Origin: Arthrobacter sp. ES3-54
GTDB lineage: Bacteria > Actinomycetota > Actinomycetes > Actinomycetales > Micrococcaceae
Assembly: GCF_029504395.1 (NCBI RefSeq)
Contig: NZ_JAQFIF010000005.1
Location: 62,001 to 126,000, forward strand
Length of the DNA stretch: 64,000 bases
Reading direction: 5' to 3'
The stretch's first letter is position 1. Each line of letters begins with the position of its first letter. The position numbers and the translations under genes are program-made. Below the pieces are notes generated by a model, which ran no database searches, was not told the origin of the DNA, and was given only the letters and a program-made list of their open reading frames with translations. Shown in pieces: positions 1 through 7,640 of the stretch.

Positions 1-536
1 CGGTCTTCACCCCCGGTGAATCCCCGCAGCTTGCGCTCCACGAGCTCACGGGCGGCCGATTCTTCGTCGGCGTCGGTTAGCTGTTCCAGCGCACCGGCGG
101 CGGTCTCCGGGTCGATGCCCTTGTCCGCGAGTTCGCGCCGCAGGGCCCCCTTGGCGAGTTTGCGCGTTTGGGACCTGCTGCGGACCCACAAGTCCGCAAA
201 CTCGGCGTCGTCCACCAGGCGCACTTCCTCGAAGCGGTCCAGTACGGCCTCGGCGACGTCCTCGGGCACGTTGCGCTCGGCCAGCTTGCGCGCGAGCTGC
301 AGCCGGCTCTTGGGCGAAGTCGTCAGCTGCCGCAACACGATGGCGCGAGCGACCGCTGCGGGGTCCGCGTCTGGATCCAGTTCCGGAGACGGCGCCGCCC
401 TTGAGCGGCGGGAGCCGCCAGAACCGCCAGAACTGTACGCGGCGGAACCGGCACGCTGGTCGCCAGCGCCGTCCGGGTCAGGGTTCCTGTGACGAAACCC
501 TGACGCACGGCTCGCTCCTGCGTTAGAAGCCGTCAA
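1..536 (-). CDS. recX: Regulatory protein RecX (3' end cut by window edge)
   Basis: RecX family proteins bind RecA filaments and modulate recombinase activity. The visible reading frame, directly after recA, contains a low-complexity Ser/Gly/Arg N-terminus. It is followed by the typical helical repeats, with blocks such as [18 protein letters not shown] and [18 protein letters not shown]. The frame is open without an ATG. The most upstream plausible start is a TTG at 536, which overlaps the last codons of recA. A GTG at 508 has a better Shine-Dalgarno but lies in the wrong frame and stops early. Adjacent recA-recX is the usual actinobacterial arrangement, so co-transcription from the SOS-controlled recA promoter is likely. 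The protein runs off the window, so its C-terminus is unknown. The exact start is uncertain. Confidence 0.85.
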   Translation of the reverse strand, partial: MTASNAGASRASGFRHRNPDPDGAGDQRAGSAAYSSGGSGGSRRSRAAPSPELDPDADPAAVARAIVLRQLTTSPKSRLQLARKLAERNVPEDVAEAVLDRFEEVRLVDDAEFADLWVRSRSQTRKLAKGALRRELADKGIDPETAAGALEQLTDADEESAARELVERKLRGFTGGED

Positions 537-1575
537 CGGCCTTCAGCTTCGGTGACTCCTCGGTTTCGGCCGGGGCCTTCACGCCGACGCCGAGCTTTTC
601 CTTGATCAGGCGCTCGAGTTCGGATGCCAACTCCGGGTTGTCGCGCAGGAAGCGGCGGGAGTTCTCCATGCCCTGACCCAGCTGGTCGCCATCGTAGGTG
701 AACCAGGAGCCCGACTTCTTGATCAGGCCGTGCTCCACACCCATGTCGATAATGCCGCCCTCACGGGAAATGCCCTGGCCGTAAATGATGTCGAACTCGG
801 CGATCTTGAAGGGCGGGGCCATCTTGTTCTTGACGATTTTGGCCTTAGTGCGGTTGCCGACGGAATCCGCGCCCTCTTTCAGGGTCTGGATCCGGCGGAC
901 GTCGATGCGGATGGAGGCGTAGAACTTCAGCGCCTTACCACCAGTGGTGGTCTCCGGGGAGCCGAAGAAGACACCGATCTTTTCACGCAGCTGGTTGATG
1001 AAGATAGCCGTGGTTTTCGTCTGGCTCAGGCGGCCGGTGATCTTACGGAGCGCCTGGCTCATCAGGCGGGCCTGCAGGCCAACGTGGCTGTCGCCCATGT
1101 CGCCTTCGATTTCCGCGCGGGGAACGAGGGCGGCCACCGAGTCAATGACAATGACGTCAAGGGAACCGGAACCAATGAGCATGTCCATGATTTCCAGTGC
1201 CTGCTCACCGGTGTCCGGCTGGGAGACCAGGAGCGCGTCGGTGTCGACGCCCAGCTTCGCGGCGTATTCGGGATCGAGTGCGTGCTCGGCGTCGATGAAG
1301 GCGGCGATGCCGCCCAGGCGCTGGGCGTTGGCAACCGCGTGAAGCGCGACCGTGGTCTTACCGGATGATTCCGGACCGTAGATTTCCACGACGCGGCCGC
1401 GGGGCAGGCCGCCAATTCCCAGGGCGACGTCCAATGCGATGGAGCCGGTCGGGATGACCTCGATGGGCGCACGGACTTCATCGCCGAGGCGCATGACCGA
1501 GCCTTTGCCGAACTGCTTGTCAATCTGGGCAAGCGCTGCGTCGAGCGCCTTCTGGCGATCCGGGGCTGCGGCCAT
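523..1575 (-). CDS. recA: RecA recombinase
   Basis: RecA forms ATP-dependent filaments on single-stranded DNA, drives strand exchange and triggers LexA autocleavage. The 350-residue protein has the Walker A motif GPESSGKT at residues 67-74, the MAW signature [14 protein letters not shown] and the hydrophobic region [15 protein letters not shown] (Walker B). It ends in an acidic tail. Length is normal for the family. The start has an AGAGGTG ribosome-binding site. A LexA-box-like sequence lies upstream at 1733-1748, as expected for an SOS gene. recX follows and overlaps its end. Confidence 0.99.
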   Translation of the reverse strand: MAAAPDRQKALDAALAQIDKQFGKGSVMRLGDEVRAPIEVIPTGSIALDVALGIGGLPRGRVVEIYGPESSGKTTVALHAVANAQRLGGIAAFIDAEHALDPEYAAKLGVDTDALLVSQPDTGEQALEIMDMLIGSGSLDVIVIDSVAALVPRAEIEGDMGDSHVGLQARLMSQALRKITGRLSQTKTTAIFINQLREKIGVFFGSPETTTGGKALKFYASIRIDVRRIQTLKEGADSVGNRTKAKIVKNKMAPPFKIAEFDIIYGQGISREGGIIDMGVEHGLIKKSGSWFTYDGDQLGQGMENSRRFLRDNPELASELERLIKEKLGVGVKAPAETEESPKLKAVDGF

Positions 1576-1732
1576 GATTCACACCTCTAATACTTTCTCG
1601 CTGTGGAGTGGCCCTGTAGGCCCTTCGTCTGTCATCACTGACGCTACTTGCACCCCCCGACAAAGTTGTCGAGGAGGCCACGTATGTGGATAACGCTGTA
1701 TGTCGAACGCTCTGAAAAAAGCATATCGCTAT

Positions 1733-1748
1733 CCGAACAGGTATTCGA
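1733..1748 (-). promoter_or_regulatory. LexA (SOS) box upstream of recA
   Basis: The plus-strand sequence CCGAACAGGTATTCGA matches 14 of 16 positions of the palindrome TCGAACAGGTGTTCGA that controls mycobacterial recA. It lies about 160 bp upstream of the recA start, in the gap between recA and the DUF3046 gene. Binding by LexA is inferred from this match and the location. Confidence 0.75.
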
Positions 1749-1825
1749 ACAAGCGGGCGGCGTGTCAGGCGTCAGCCCAAGCCAGCGGCGTCTCAGCGTT
1801 AGCCCATCCAGGCGGCATGTCAGCG

Positions 1826-2062
1826 TCAGTGGGGTCCGGTGGTGTCGCGGGGTTTGACGTCCCGGCCCAGTCGGCGCTCCGGCGGGACGTCCTGGACGTC
1901 GCACAGGGCAAGCCACACCTGGCGGGGAGGAACGCCGGCGCTGAGGGCCTGGTCCGCGGTGCGTCCCCCGACTCCTGCCAGGACCAGCGAGCTGCTCAGG
2001 ACGCGCGAGTACCCCGCCCCGAACTCGTCGTCCATAAGCCGCCAAAAGTCACTGATTCGCAC
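1826..2062 (-). CDS. DUF3046 domain protein
   Basis: This 78-residue protein has the recognisable DUF3046 pattern: FWRLMDDEFG near the N-terminus, then GGRTADQALSAGVPPRQVW and DVPPERRLGRD. DUF3046 proteins are small, of unknown function, and commonly encoded just upstream of recA in Actinobacteria, as here. The start is GTG at 2062. The preceding region carries a possible -10 (TAGAGT on the minus strand) that overlaps the -10 of the divergent MarR gene, so the two promoters are back to back. Confidence 0.85.
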   Translation of the reverse strand: MRISDFWRLMDDEFGAGYSRVLSSSLVLAGVGGRTADQALSAGVPPRQVWLALCDVQDVPPERRLGRDVKPRDTTGPH

Positions 2063-2103
2063 GAGTAAAGTCTCTCACGGCCCAGGACTCTAGAATGGTT
2101 GCC

Positions 2104-2613
2104 ATGAGCAACCCAACTGAGTCCGCGCGAGATTCCTCTCCCGGAAACGCCGGCTCTGACGCCGCCCTGGACGCCGTCGAGAACCAGCTGAGCCTGCTCT
2201 GGCGCCGGGGCCGGTCGATTTCCCATCAGCTTTCGCGCCAGGTCCACCCGGACATGGAGCCCGCCGCCTACGGGCTGCTCAGTGTGATCCGCAAGCAGGG
2301 CCCCATCAGGCTCACCGACCTCGCGTCCTGCATCGGCGTCGGCAAGCCGTCGGTGAGCCGGCAGATCGCCTTCCTTGAGGGCCTTGGCCTGGTGTCGAAG
2401 GAGGCGGACCCGCTGGACGGCCGGGCGCAGTCCATCCAGCTGACGCCCGAAGGTGAGGCACGGATGCACCAGGTCCAGGACGCCCGGCGTGAGGTGTTTC
2501 GGGAACGCCTGGCAGAGTGGCCGGCCGAGGACCTGCAGGCTCTTGCCATGTACATGGCGAAACTCAATGCCACCTACGAACGCGACGGGTTCCCCCGGGA
2601 CGAGCCCGTCTGA
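2104..2613 (+). CDS. MarR-family transcriptional regulator
   Basis: This is a winged-helix DNA-binding protein of about 169 residues. The MarR fold is visible as the helix-turn-helix segment IRLTDLASCIGVGKPSVSRQ followed by the wing region LVSKEADPLDGRAQSIQL, whose DPLDGR matches the family DxRDxR wing motif. MarR proteins normally repress adjacent or own genes and respond to small ligands; the ligand here is unknown. The start was set at 2104 because TAGAAT sits exactly 7 nt before this ATG, implying a leaderless mRNA. An in-frame ATG at 2095 lies inside that -10. A terminator follows at 2654-2688. Confidence 0.93.
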   Translation: MSNPTESARDSSPGNAGSDAALDAVENQLSLLWRRGRSISHQLSRQVHPDMEPAAYGLLSVIRKQGPIRLTDLASCIGVGKPSVSRQIAFLEGLGLVSKEADPLDGRAQSIQLTPEGEARMHQVQDARREVFRERLAEWPAEDLQALAMYMAKLNATYERDGFPRDEPV

Positions 2614-2653
2614 CTCCCCCGGCGGGTTGCGCAAGTCATCCCCGGCACACGTC

Positions 2654-2688
2654 AAAGGACCCCCGGCCTGAGCCGGAGGTCCTTTCTT
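2654..2688. terminator. Bidirectional intrinsic terminator between MarR gene and clgR
   Basis: An inverted repeat pairs AAAGGACC and CCGGC with GCCGG and GGTCCTTT around a short loop, followed on the plus strand by CTTTCTT. It lies between convergent genes, so it can serve both. Confidence 0.75.
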
Positions 2689-2709
2689 GCGTCTTAGCTG
2701 AGTTGGCGT

Positions 2710-3228
2710 CTAGCGAGCTCCGGAAAGGAGACCCTTTGCCAGCTCGTCGTTGAGGTCGGAGTTGAGCTCTCGGTCGAGGTCGCGGCCGTAGCGCTGCGCG
2801 AACTCCTGGGGGACGGTGTCCGGAACCGCGACGCCCTCGGCGACCGCAACGCGGTCGCTGACTTCGCGGAGCATGCTCGAAAGCGGAACATCGAGGGCCG
2901 AGCAGATCGAGGACAGCAACTCCGAGGAGGCTTCCTTCTGGCCGCGTTCCACTTCGCTCAGGTAGCCCAGGGAAACACGGGCACTGTGCGAGACTTCGCG
3001 GAGCGTACGGCCTTGGCGCTGGCGGACATCGCGCAGGACATCACCGATTTCGTGACGAAGTACAACCATCTTGCGCTCCTTCTGTTCGCTCTTGGCCTGA
3101 TCGGCGAGGCCCACATCCTTCCAGCGGACAACGCCGTTTACGGATACGGGCTGCTTTACCATCTGTATCGCCTTGCTCCTCGTACTGTCGAGTCCGCCGG
3201 TGGGGGCGGACTCTGCTGATGACTTCAT
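2710..3228 (-). CDS. clgR: ClgR-type XRE transcriptional activator
   Basis: ClgR proteins activate Clp protease and other proteostasis or repair genes in Actinobacteria. The core reads [20 protein letters not shown], then a helix-turn-helix with [20 protein letters not shown], which is highly typical of ClgR and its relatives. Gene order (ftsK-pgsA-cinA-clgR-recA) also matches. I placed the start at the ATG at 3228, which has a strong AAGGGAGG site 8 nt upstream and lies about 30 nt after the expected start of an ECF-type promoter (3268-3294). This gives 172 residues, with an N-terminal extension of about 53 residues compared with short ClgRs. Alternative ATGs exist at 3162 and 3069; the last also has AAGGAG and would give the classic 119-residue length. 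Confidence 0.88.
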   Translation of the reverse strand: MKSSAESAPTGGLDSTRSKAIQMVKQPVSVNGVVRWKDVGLADQAKSEQKERKMVVLRHEIGDVLRDVRQRQGRTLREVSHSARVSLGYLSEVERGQKEASSELLSSICSALDVPLSSMLREVSDRVAVAEGVAVPDTVPQEFAQRYGRDLDRELNSDLNDELAKGLLSGAR

Positions 3229-3267
3229 CCTAGGCGCCTCCCTTATTTGGAAGCGACACAATGTAAC

Positions 3268-3294
3268 AACTATTCGGAATCAACTTTTGTTCCC
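3268..3294 (-). promoter_or_regulatory. ECF-sigma (SigH/SigR/SigE-type) promoter of clgR
   Basis: On the minus strand GGGAAC is followed after exactly 18 nt by GTTG. This fits the GGGAAT/C-N18-GTT consensus of thiol-oxidative and envelope-stress ECF sigma factors (Streptomyces SigR, mycobacterial SigH). It lies just upstream of the clgR start with a strong Shine-Dalgarno. In Corynebacterium glutamicum clgR is known to be SigH-dependent, so the match agrees with family knowledge. Confidence 0.65.
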
Positions 3295-3301
3295 GGCAAC
3301 T

Positions 3302-3820
3302 TTACGCCCGGTAGCCTTCGGAAGATAGGGCTTCGAGCAGACGCTCCAGGGCGGCGCCGCACGCGAGTGCGCGGATCTCGGCGCGGCTTCCTTCAAAGGA
3401 ATAGTGGTACGACGTCGATCCTTCCGCCGTGGCGATGCCGATAAAGACCGTGCCCACGGCTTTGCCGTCGTGCGGTTCGGGGCCTGCCACGCCGGTGGTG
3501 GACACGCCGACGTCGGCGCCGCAGATGCGCCGCGCGCCGTCGGCCATGGCCGCGGCGACTTGGCCGTCCACGGAGCCGACGGCGTCGAGCAGCTCGCCGG
3601 GGACGCCCAGGACGTCGGCCTTGACCTTGTTGGCGTAGGACACCACGCCGCCCTGCAGCATCCCGGAGGCGCCGGGCGTGTCCGCCAGCACGGCGGTGAC
3701 CATCCCGGCGGTGAGGGATTCGGCGGTGGCGGCCGTCATCCCGCGGCCGAGGGCGCCGGTGACGGTCTGCTCCGCCAGGCGGTGCAGGTTGGGATGCAGA
3801 TGCGGCTCCGGATGGTTCAT
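3302..3820 (-). CDS. cinA: CinA-family nicotinamide-nucleotide amidohydrolase
   Basis: This 172-residue protein corresponds to the C-terminal CinA domain only (PncC type), which deamidates NMN in the NAD salvage cycle. Typical segments are AESLTAGMVTAVLADTPGAS, GGVVSYANKVKADVLGVP and GVSTTGVAGPEPHDGKAVGT. The ATG overlaps the pgsA stop codon by 4 nt (ATGA), so translation is probably coupled to pgsA. Despite the historical name 'competence/damage-inducible', nothing here shows a role in competence. Confidence 0.93.
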   Translation of the reverse strand: MNHPEPHLHPNLHRLAEQTVTGALGRGMTAATAESLTAGMVTAVLADTPGASGMLQGGVVSYANKVKADVLGVPGELLDAVGSVDGQVAAAMADGARRICGADVGVSTTGVAGPEPHDGKAVGTVFIGIATAEGSTSYHYSFEGSRAEIRALACGAALERLLEALSSEGYRA

Positions 3821-4455
3821 TGCTTGTTCTCCCTTACCCGTTCCTTCTCTGCCCTGATGCCGGCGGCCCGCAGCTTGAGGGCCTCAATGACGTATTCGCC
3901 GCCTGTCCACAGCGTGATGGCCAGCGCAGCCATCATCACGACGAACGCCACAACGCCCAGCCACGGGGCAAGGGATGCCAGCGGAAGGACGTACAGGAAG
4001 ATGGCCACCGTCTGCACCACCGTCTTGAGCTTGCCGCCGCGCGAGGCCGGGATGACGCCGTAGCGGATCACGAAGAACCGGAGAGCGGTGATGCCCCACT
4101 CCCGGACCAGGATCAGGATAGTGACCCACCACGGCAGTTCCTGGAGCAACGAGAGCATGACCAGCGCGGAGCCGATCAGGAGCTTGTCGGCGATCGGGTC
4201 GGCGATCTTGCCAAAGTCGGTGACCAGGCCGCGGGACCGGGCGATGTCGCCGTCGAGCTTGTCAGTGTAGATGGCCACCGCGAAAACGAAGGCGGCCGCC
4301 CAGCGCCAGGGGCCGTTCTGGGCCTGCAGTCCGGGAGCGTCGAGGATGAGGAACCAGATGAAGAACGGCACCAGCACTATCCGCAGCATCGTCAGGATAT
4401 TCGGCAGGTTCCAGATCCGCGAGGCGGATCCGGGGTTGGAGTCGGCGCTATTCAC
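3817..4455 (-). CDS. pgsA: CDP-diacylglycerol--glycerol-3-phosphate 3-phosphatidyltransferase
   Basis: This membrane enzyme makes phosphatidylglycerophosphate, the precursor of phosphatidylglycerol and cardiolipin. The CDP-alcohol phosphatidyltransferase signature D-x2-DG-x2-AR-x8-G-x3-D-x3-D is complete (DKLDGDIAR, then GKIADPIAD), and several hydrophobic segments surround it. The 212-residue length is normal. The start is GTG at 4455, preceded by TAGCCT and 6 nt, so the mRNA looks leaderless. ftsK lies 25 nt upstream in the transcription direction and cinA overlaps downstream. Confidence 0.96.
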   Translation of the reverse strand: MNSADSNPGSASRIWNLPNILTMLRIVLVPFFIWFLILDAPGLQAQNGPWRWAAAFVFAVAIYTDKLDGDIARSRGLVTDFGKIADPIADKLLIGSALVMLSLLQELPWWVTILILVREWGITALRFFVIRYGVIPASRGGKLKTVVQTVAIFLYVLPLASLAPWLGVVAFVVMMAALAITLWTGGEYVIEALKLRAAGIRAEKERVRENKQ

Positions 4456-4480
4456 CTTCCTAGGCTACCCGCTTCGCACG

Positions 4481-7411
4481 CTACCGTCCGGTGAGCGACC
4501 AGGCGTCCTCCGAGCCGTCCTCGTCGGAGCCTCCGTCGGCGCCGTCGTGGTACTCGATCGCCTGGGTGCGGTTCTCCAGGTCGGCCGCCACGAGGTCCTC
4601 GGCGTAGCCGCCCTGGGCGATGTTCGCGTTGGCGTTATCGCTCAGGGCCGCGGTCTGCGAGTCAGCGGCCACCGGGCCGTCCTGCCCCTTCATCGCGGCC
4701 AGCACGGCGGCGAGGTCGTCCGGCTTGACCAGCACGTCGCGGGCCTTGGAACCTTCGGAGGGTCCCACCACTCCCCTGGACTCGAGCAGGTCCATGAGGC
4801 GCCCGGCCTTCGCGAAGCCGACCCGGAGCTTGCGCTGCAGCATCGATGTGGAACCGAACTGGGTGGTGACCACGAGCTCGGTGGCCTGGAGCAGGACCTC
4901 GAGATCGTCCCCGATGTCGTCGTCGATCTGCTTCTTCTGCGCCTCGGGCGCGACGTCGTCGCGGTAGACGGCCTTGAGCTGGCCCTTGACGTGCTCGACC
5001 ACCTTGTGGATCTCCGACTCGGTGACCCAGGCGCCCTGGACACGCATCGCTTTGGAAGCTCCCATCGGCAGGAACAGGGCATCGCCCTGGCCGATGAGTT
5101 TTTCGGCGCCCGGCTGGTCCAGGACCACCCGGGAGTCGGTGACGGAGGAGGTGGCGAAAGCCATGCGGGAGGGCACGTTCGCCTTGATCAGGCCGGTCAC
5201 GACGTCGACCGACGGGCGCTGGGTGGCCAGGACCAGGTGGATGCCGGCAGCGCGGGCCAGCTGGGTGATGCGGACAATCGAGTCTTCGACGTCGCGCGGT
5301 GCCACCATCATGAGGTCAGCGAGTTCGTCCACGATCACCAGCAGGTACGGGTAGGGCTTGATGACGCGCTTGGAATCGACCGGCGGGTGGACCTTGCCGG
5401 CCCGGACGGCCTTGTTAAAGTCGTCAATGTGCTTGAAGCCGTAATTAGCGAGGTCGTCATAGCGGGCGTCCATTTCCCGGACCACCCACTGCAGGGCCTC
5501 GGCCGCCTTTTTCGGGTTGGTGATGATCGGCGTGATGAGGTGCGGGACCCCTTCGTAGGCCGTGAGTTCCACGCGCTTGGGGTCCACCATGACCATGCGG
5601 ACCTCGTCCGGGGTGGCCCGCATCAGGATCGAGGTGATCATCGAGTTCACGAACGAGGACTTGCCGGCTCCGGTGGCACCGGCCACGAGCAGGTGCGGCA
5701 TCTTGGCCAGGTTGGCCACGACGTACCCGCCCTCGACGTCCTTGCCGACCCCCATGACCATGGGGTGGTCGGTGCGGCGGGCGTTCTGGCTGCGGAGCAC
5801 GTCGCCCAGGGACACGGTTTCGCGGTCCGTGTTGGGGATTTCGATGCCGATGGCGGACTTGCCCGGGATGGGGCTCAGGATGCGCACGTCCGAGCTCGCG
5901 ACCGCATAGGAGATGTTCTTGGACAGGGCGGTGACCCGCTCCACCTTGGTGCCCGGGGACAGTTCGATCTCGTAGCGGGTCACGGTGGGGCCACGGCTGA
6001 AACCGGTGACCTGGGCCTCCACGTTGAACTGGTTGAGGGTCTCGGTGAGCGAGGCGACAATCGCGTCGTTTGCCTCGGTGCGTTCCTTGGGGATGGAACC
6101 GGGTGTCAGCACGTCCGACGCCGGCAGGGTGTAGGTGACGTCGCCGGCCAGGGAGAGCTGTTCGGTTCGCTGCGGAATCGGGGTGGGCAGCGGTGCCGGG
6201 GCCACCGGGTTGGAGGGGACCATGGCGGCGGCAGCGGCGGCGGTGGGATTGAGTGATCCCGCAGCCACCATCCCTGGGGTGACCAGCGGGATGGCCTCGG
6301 TGGCGTTTTCGCCAACGGACCCCGCCGAGCCGAGGCCCTGGGCGGCCTTGATCTTTTCGACGGCGATCTCCGCCTGGGTGGGACGGCGGACGCCGGGGGC
6401 GACGCCCGCCTGGTTTTTGGTGCCCTTCGCACCCTTGGCGGGCGGGGCCTCGTCGGCTGCTTCTTCACCGTCGATGACAGCGCGCTCGAAGGCCTCGTCG
6501 CCGACGTAGCCTTCCAGGCCGGACTCGTCGTCGTGGTCCTTGCCGAAGAGGCGCTTGCGCTTCTTCTTGGGCGGGGCCGGGGCGTCGTTCTCGTACAGGT
6601 AGCTGCGGTCGTGGCGGTCACCGCCGTCGTCGTCGCGCAGATCGATGCCCATCAGGTGCTGGTACCCGTCCCGCAGGCGGCCGGGGATGGCGCCGAAGGG
6701 GGTCGCGGTGACGATCAGCAGCGAGGTGAAGGCCAGCAGGCCGTACACCGCCACGGGGACTGCGGTGTGCAGGGCGGCCAGCGGGGCGGCGGCAAGGTAC
6801 CCGAGCATGCCGCCGGCCCTGCGCAGGCCGTCGAAGCCGTCGGCGACCGTCGGCTGGCCGCCGATGACGTGGGCCAGGCCGGAACCGGCGAACGTCATGA
6901 TGAGGAAGCCGATGCCGATCCGGTTGTTGCCGCGGCCGTCGTCGGGCTGGCGGAACAGGCGGAACGCACATACGAACAGCATGAGCGGCAGCAGCAGGGA
7001 CATCCAGCCAAAGGTGCCGTTGACGATCGCGAAGACGAGGTCGGGGAACCAGCCCCGGAACCCCCACCATGCGAAGGTGGCGACGAAGACGCCCAGGGCC
7101 AGGTTGAACAGGGCGGCACCGTCGCGCCGGTCCTCCGGAGCGAGGTCGCTGACGTCGTGGCCGACCCGTCTGATGCCGGCGCCGATGACGTGGGCGATGC
7201 CCAGCCATGCACCGGCCAGCACGCGCACCAGCCAGGGCTGGTGCGGCTCAACTGCGGCCAACTGCCGGGTCCGCGCTGTTCCGGTGGTTCCGCCCGTGGT
7301 TCCCCGCGGCCGGGCGGATTTGGATGCGGCGGGACTGGACCCCCGGCCGGGAGAACTGCCTGATTTGCCGCTTGAGTTTCCTCTAGGCGCGGAAGAAGTA
7401 CGAGTCGCCAT
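4481..7411 (-). CDS. ftsK: FtsK/SpoIIIE DNA translocase
   Basis: FtsK pumps chromosomal DNA through the division septum. The 976-residue protein has an N-terminal membrane domain with about four hydrophobic segments (roughly residues 85-260). A variable acidic/Ala/Pro linker follows. The motor domain has Walker A GATGAGKSS near residue 580 and LLVIVDELADLMMVA as Walker B. The C-terminal gamma winged helix (STSMLQRKLRVGFAKAGRL) recognises KOPS sites. The start was set at ATG 7411 because TACCGT lies 7 nt before it; the upstream in-frame GTG (7420) falls inside that hexamer. It lies between pgsA and rnj as in relatives. Confidence 0.97.
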   Translation of the reverse strand: MATRTSSAPRGNSSGKSGSSPGRGSSPAASKSARPRGTTGGTTGTARTRQLAAVEPHQPWLVRVLAGAWLGIAHVIGAGIRRVGHDVSDLAPEDRRDGAALFNLALGVFVATFAWWGFRGWFPDLVFAIVNGTFGWMSLLLPLMLFVCAFRLFRQPDDGRGNNRIGIGFLIMTFAGSGLAHVIGGQPTVADGFDGLRRAGGMLGYLAAAPLAALHTAVPVAVYGLLAFTSLLIVTATPFGAIPGRLRDGYQHLMGIDLRDDDGGDRHDRSYLYENDAPAPPKKKRKRLFGKDHDDESGLEGYVGDEAFERAVIDGEEAADEAPPAKGAKGTKNQAGVAPGVRRPTQAEIAVEKIKAAQGLGSAGSVGENATEAIPLVTPGMVAAGSLNPTAAAAAAMVPSNPVAPAPLPTPIPQRTEQLSLAGDVTYTLPASDVLTPGSIPKERTEANDAIVASLTETLNQFNVEAQVTGFSRGPTVTRYEIELSPGTKVERVTALSKNISYAVASSDVRILSPIPGKSAIGIEIPNTDRETVSLGDVLRSQNARRTDHPMVMGVGKDVEGGYVVANLAKMPHLLVAGATGAGKSSFVNSMITSILMRATPDEVRMVMVDPKRVELTAYEGVPHLITPIITNPKKAAEALQWVVREMDARYDDLANYGFKHIDDFNKAVRAGKVHPPVDSKRVIKPYPYLLVIVDELADLMMVAPRDVEDSIVRITQLARAAGIHLVLATQRPSVDVVTGLIKANVPSRMAFATSSVTDSRVVLDQPGAEKLIGQGDALFLPMGASKAMRVQGAWVTESEIHKVVEHVKGQLKAVYRDDVAPEAQKKQIDDDIGDDLEVLLQATELVVTTQFGSTSMLQRKLRVGFAKAGRLMDLLESRGVVGPSEGSKARDVLVKPDDLAAVLAAMKGQDGPVAADSQTAALSDNANANIAQGGYAEDLVAADLENRTQAIEYHDGADGGSDEDGSEDAWSLTGR

Positions 7412-7489
7412 ACTCGCCACGGTACCGGATGCCGGGCCGAAAACCCCGAATTTCCGGGCCGTCCGGGATCATGTTGCCGCCAGCGCCAA

Positions 7490-7556
7490 CAGAAAAACGG
7501 CCTCCCCCGCCTTCCGCGGCGCTCAGGCCGCGGTTGGCCGGGAAGGCCGTTTACCA
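7490..7556 (-). terminator. Intrinsic terminator after rnj
   Basis: On the minus strand AAACGGCCTTCCC pairs with GGGGGAGGCCGTTT, followed by TTTCTG. An inner GC-rich stem (CCGCGGCC with GGCGCCGCGG-like bases) fills the loop. It lies between the rnj stop and the ftsK promoter. Confidence 0.75.
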
Positions 7557-7589
7557 GGCATGCGCCCGGTACGTGGGAAGGGCCTACGC

Positions 7590-7640
7590 CCGGTGAACCA
7601 ACTGAGGCTTACGCCCGGTGAACCAACTGAGGCTTACGCC
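7590..7640 (-). repeat. 25-bp tandem duplication spanning the rnj stop codon
   Basis: Two perfect 25-bp copies lie end to end. Read on the minus strand, each begins GGCGTAAGCC and ends TTCACCG, and a third partial GGCGTA follows. The TAA in the first copy is the rnj stop codon; the second copy repeats it outside the gene. Confidence 0.95.

Noticed and set aside
4271..6256. A 661-codon open frame on the plus strand opposite ftsK
   Set aside because: It lies wholly antisense to the conserved ftsK motor and has the Gly/Val/Asp-rich composition typical of high-GC antisense frames. No domain is recognisable.
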